Assembly: GCF_004785645.1 (NCBI RefSeq)
Contig: NZ_SRPE01000012.1
Span: 32,683-96,682 of the forward strand
Direction of reading: 5' to 3'
Source of the DNA: Empedobacter tilapiae
GTDB taxonomy: Bacteria > Bacteroidota > Bacteroidia > Flavobacteriales > Weeksellaceae
DNA length: 64,000 nt
The translations under genes were made by a program, and so were the position numbers. Below the pieces are notes generated by a model that was not told where the DNA came from, made no database searches, and saw only the letters and a program-made list of their open reading frames with translations. Of the stretch, positions 62,452-64,000 are shown in pieces (the stretch's first letter is position 1; each line of letters begins with the position of its first letter).

Positions 62452-63405
62452 TTATTTAATTAAACCAATTTCTCTTAAACGCTGAGTTAAGAAATCTCCA
62501 GCTGTAATATCTTCAAATTGTTTTGGATTTTCTTCTGTTACACAATCTTCTAAAACAGATAAGTCCATTTCAGAAACTGGGTGCATAAAGAATGGAATAG
62601 AAAAACGAGATGTTCCCCATAATTCTTTTTCTGGATTAACCACTTGGTGAATTGTCGATTTTAATCTGTTGTTTGTGTGACGAGATAACATATCACCAAC
62701 ATTAATCACCAATTCGTCGTCAGCAGCAATTGCATCAACCCAAGTTCCATCATGACGTTGTACTTGTAATCCACGACCTTGCGCTCCCATTAACAATGTA
62801 ATCAAGTTAATATCACCGTGAGCACCTGCACGAACCGCATCTTTAGGCTCTTCTGTGATAGGAGGATAGTGAATTGCTCTCAAAATAGAGTTTCCGTTTT
62901 TCACTTTATCATCAAAGTAAAACTCGTCTAAACCTAAGAATAAAGCCAAAGCACGTAAAACGTAAACTCCAGTTTTTTCTAATTGTTTGTATGTTTCTTC
63001 ACCATATGTGTTAAAACCTGGAACTTCGTTTACATCAACATTTTCTGGATAGTTGTATTTCGCTTTATCTTCTTCTGATAAATACTGCCCAAAATGCCAA
63101 AATTCTTTTAAATCACCAACGGTTCTACCTTTTGCATGTTCGTTACCGAAAGCTGTATAACCGCGTTGACCACCAATTCCTTCTACTACATAACTTTGTT
63201 TTGTTTCTGTAGGTAAAGCATAAAATTCGCGAACGCTTTTATATAAATTTTCAACTAATTCGTCAGATAAAAAATGTCCTTTCAAAGCAACGAATCCTAT
63301 TTCTTCGTATGCTTTACCAATTTCGTTGACAAATTTTTGTTTTCTTGCAGGATCATCAGATAAAAAGTCTGCTAAATTAACCGATGGAATTCCGTTTTGT
63401 GACAT
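62452..63405 (-). CDS. Isopenicillin N synthase-like 2-oxoglutarate/Fe(II) oxygenase
   Basis: Non-haem iron oxygenase of 317 residues. The N-terminal DIOX_N region (about 5-110, PSVNLADFLSDDP..EIGFVALKGH) is followed by the 2OG-FeII fold with iron ligands HGD (in AGAHGDINLITLL, about 191) and His in LKSTIHQVV (about 249), and the RFSIPFF motif (about 267) for cofactor binding. The family acts on many small molecules; this bacterial subgroup is widespread in Bacteroidota with no known substrate. It is not evidence of penicillin synthesis. Confidence 0.88.
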   Translation of the reverse strand: MSQNGIPSVNLADFLSDDPARKQKFVNEIGKAYEEIGFVALKGHFLSDELVENLYKSVREFYALPTETKQSYVVEGIGGQRGYTAFGNEHAKGRTVGDLKEFWHFGQYLSEEDKAKYNYPENVDVNEVPGFNTYGEETYKQLEKTGVYVLRALALFLGLDEFYFDDKVKNGNSILRAIHYPPITEEPKDAVRAGAHGDINLITLLMGAQGRGLQVQRHDGTWVDAIAADDELVINVGDMLSRHTNNRLKSTIHQVVNPEKELWGTSRFSIPFFMHPVSEMDLSVLEDCVTEENPKQFEDITAGDFLTQRLREIGLIK

Positions 63406-63773
63406 TTATATTTTGTTTTATAAAATTTCTTCTACAAAGGTATAGAAAGATTTCTTTTGTGAATAATTTTGTTGATAACTTTTTTAATAAAGTGTTGTTA
63501 AGAATTTAAACAGTGTTATTTGATTGGTAATATATTTTTAACATACTTATTTTTAGGTTATTGGATTGTAATTCAAAGTTTGTTTCTAAAATTACATTTT
63601 ATAGTTAAAAGCTATTGTTTTTTTTATTTAAATAGATTTAATTAATAATATTAAACTTGAAATTTTATTCATCTAAAGTTTTAAATGATACTTTAAAAAT
63701 ATAATTTAAACACTTATAATCAGGTAGATATAAAATATGTAGTATATTTATTACAACTTACTAACCTACCACT
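63406..63773. other. AT-rich divergent intergenic region
   Basis: 368 bases between the oxygenase and the LysM-like gene. It holds the oxygenase -7 box at 63435-63442 and a near-consensus TATATTTA at 63743-63750 for the plus-strand gene. No other gene or repeat is visible. Confidence 0.5.
63435..63442 (-). promoter_or_regulatory. -7 box for 2OG-Fe(II) oxygenase gene
   Basis: TACCTTTG on the minus strand matches TAnnTTTG and ends 29 bases before the ATG at 63405. Confidence 0.45.
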
Positions 63774-64000
63774 ATGTCAACTACTGAATTTTATGTACAT
63801 AAAATCCAAAAGAACGATACGTTATTATCTGTTACAAAACGCTTACAGATTCATCCTGTTGATTTAAAATATTTTCATAACGAGAGATGCAAAGTTTCTG
63901 AACGAATTATTTTTGATCATCTTGAAGGAATTAATCATCTTTTTGTTCCGATTGATTTTAATAGTACTTTATCGAGGAATAAGGAAAGATCAAACGAACG
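63774..64000 (+). CDS. LysM-like protein (partial, cut by window end)
   Basis: The first 75 residues are visible, starting MSTTEFYVHKIQKNDTLLSVTKRL. The pattern Y-x-H-K-I-x-K-x-D-T-L-x-S-V, then a second helix with HPVDLKYFHN, and LFVPIDF, fits a LysM-type fold. Cytoplasmic LysM-like proteins with this kind of start are seen in Bacteroidota contractile-injection-system neighbourhoods, so it may belong to another such locus beyond the window. That link is tentative. Confidence 0.6.
   Translation, partial: MSTTEFYVHKIQKNDTLLSVTKRLQIHPVDLKYFHNERCKVSERIIFDHLEGINHLFVPIDFNSTLSRNKERSNE

Noticed and set aside
62452..63405. Isopenicillin N synthase-like protein as a sign of antibiotic biosynthesis
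   Set aside because: The family is broad, no peptide synthetase or other pathway gene is nearby, and a generic oxygenase role is more likely.

Overview
The window is about 64 kb of AT-rich chromosome from a member of Bacteroidota, class Flavobacteriia. Supporting signs are many TAnnTTTG-type -7 promoter boxes instead of sigma70 -10 boxes, near absence of strong Shine-Dalgarno sites, a type IX secretion C-terminal sorting domain, DUF3098 beside ftsX, flavobacterial-type DnaG, and several families typical of this class. A Weeksellaceae-like genome (relatives of Empedobacter, Weeksella, Elizabethkingia) fits best, but the genus is inference. Most of the window is core chromosome; the accessory parts are small and local.

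Layout. 1-4.3 kb: 3' part of the reading frame of dnaG is cut off by the window start, then a META-domain lipoprotein, an lpxD-type acyltransferase and sucD. 4.3-8.7 kb: small zinc-ribbon and DUF4240 proteins, a class A beta-lactamase bracketed by two near-identical 58-bp repeats, and a four-gene operon resembling E. coli ygiB-ygiC. 8.8-12 kb: a CoA-transferase, an AraC regulator and a hydrolase. 12-18 kb: the ftsX-DUF3098-uppP-truB operon diverging from rsmA-mgtE-effector-binding protein, then a RelE-type toxin/antitoxin pair whose toxin is frameshifted. 18.6-24 kb: orphan histidine kinase and sucA-sucB. 24-30 kb: a T9SS cargo protein between two identical terminators, an outer-membrane beta-barrel receptor diverging from a TPR-AraC membrane regulator, and a small porin. 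30-41 kb: DUF4136 lipoprotein, mtaB, oligopeptide-binding lipoprotein, FMN glutamate-synthase-like protein, mtgA, GNAT, phosphodiesterase, guaA, xpt. 41.5-47.6 kb: three identical tRNA-Gln genes, an ECF sigma factor, an NlpC/P60 lipoprotein, a BamA/TamA-like protein, a LolC/E-like permease, rbfA and a truncated haemoglobin. 47.6-49 kb: semialdehyde dehydrogenase.

49.3-55.2 kb is the most interesting part: an orphan type VI secretion (T6SS) cargo module on the minus strand. A VgrG spike gene continues, across two frameshifts, into a linker and a C-terminal metzincin metallopeptidase domain. Downstream on the same strand are two tandem paralogous lipoproteins (candidate immunity proteins), a PAAR-like DUF4280 protein and an internally duplicated unknown protein. 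No T6SS sheath, tube or baseplate genes are present here. The window ends with dnaB, accA, a thiolase, an M28 peptidase, a probable minus-strand small RNA, two unknown proteins, a 2-oxoglutarate/Fe(II) oxygenase and the start of a LysM-like protein.

Functional links. sucD, sucA and sucB belong to the TCA cycle but lie in separate transcription units. uppP and mtgA serve peptidoglycan synthesis, ftsX division, and the LolC/E-like permease, BamA-like protein and lpxD-type enzyme the outer membrane. guaA and xpt serve guanine nucleotide supply. Three predicted frameshifts (toxin, and VgrG twice), at least two of them in or next to A homopolymers, must be read with the chance of sequencing error in mind.
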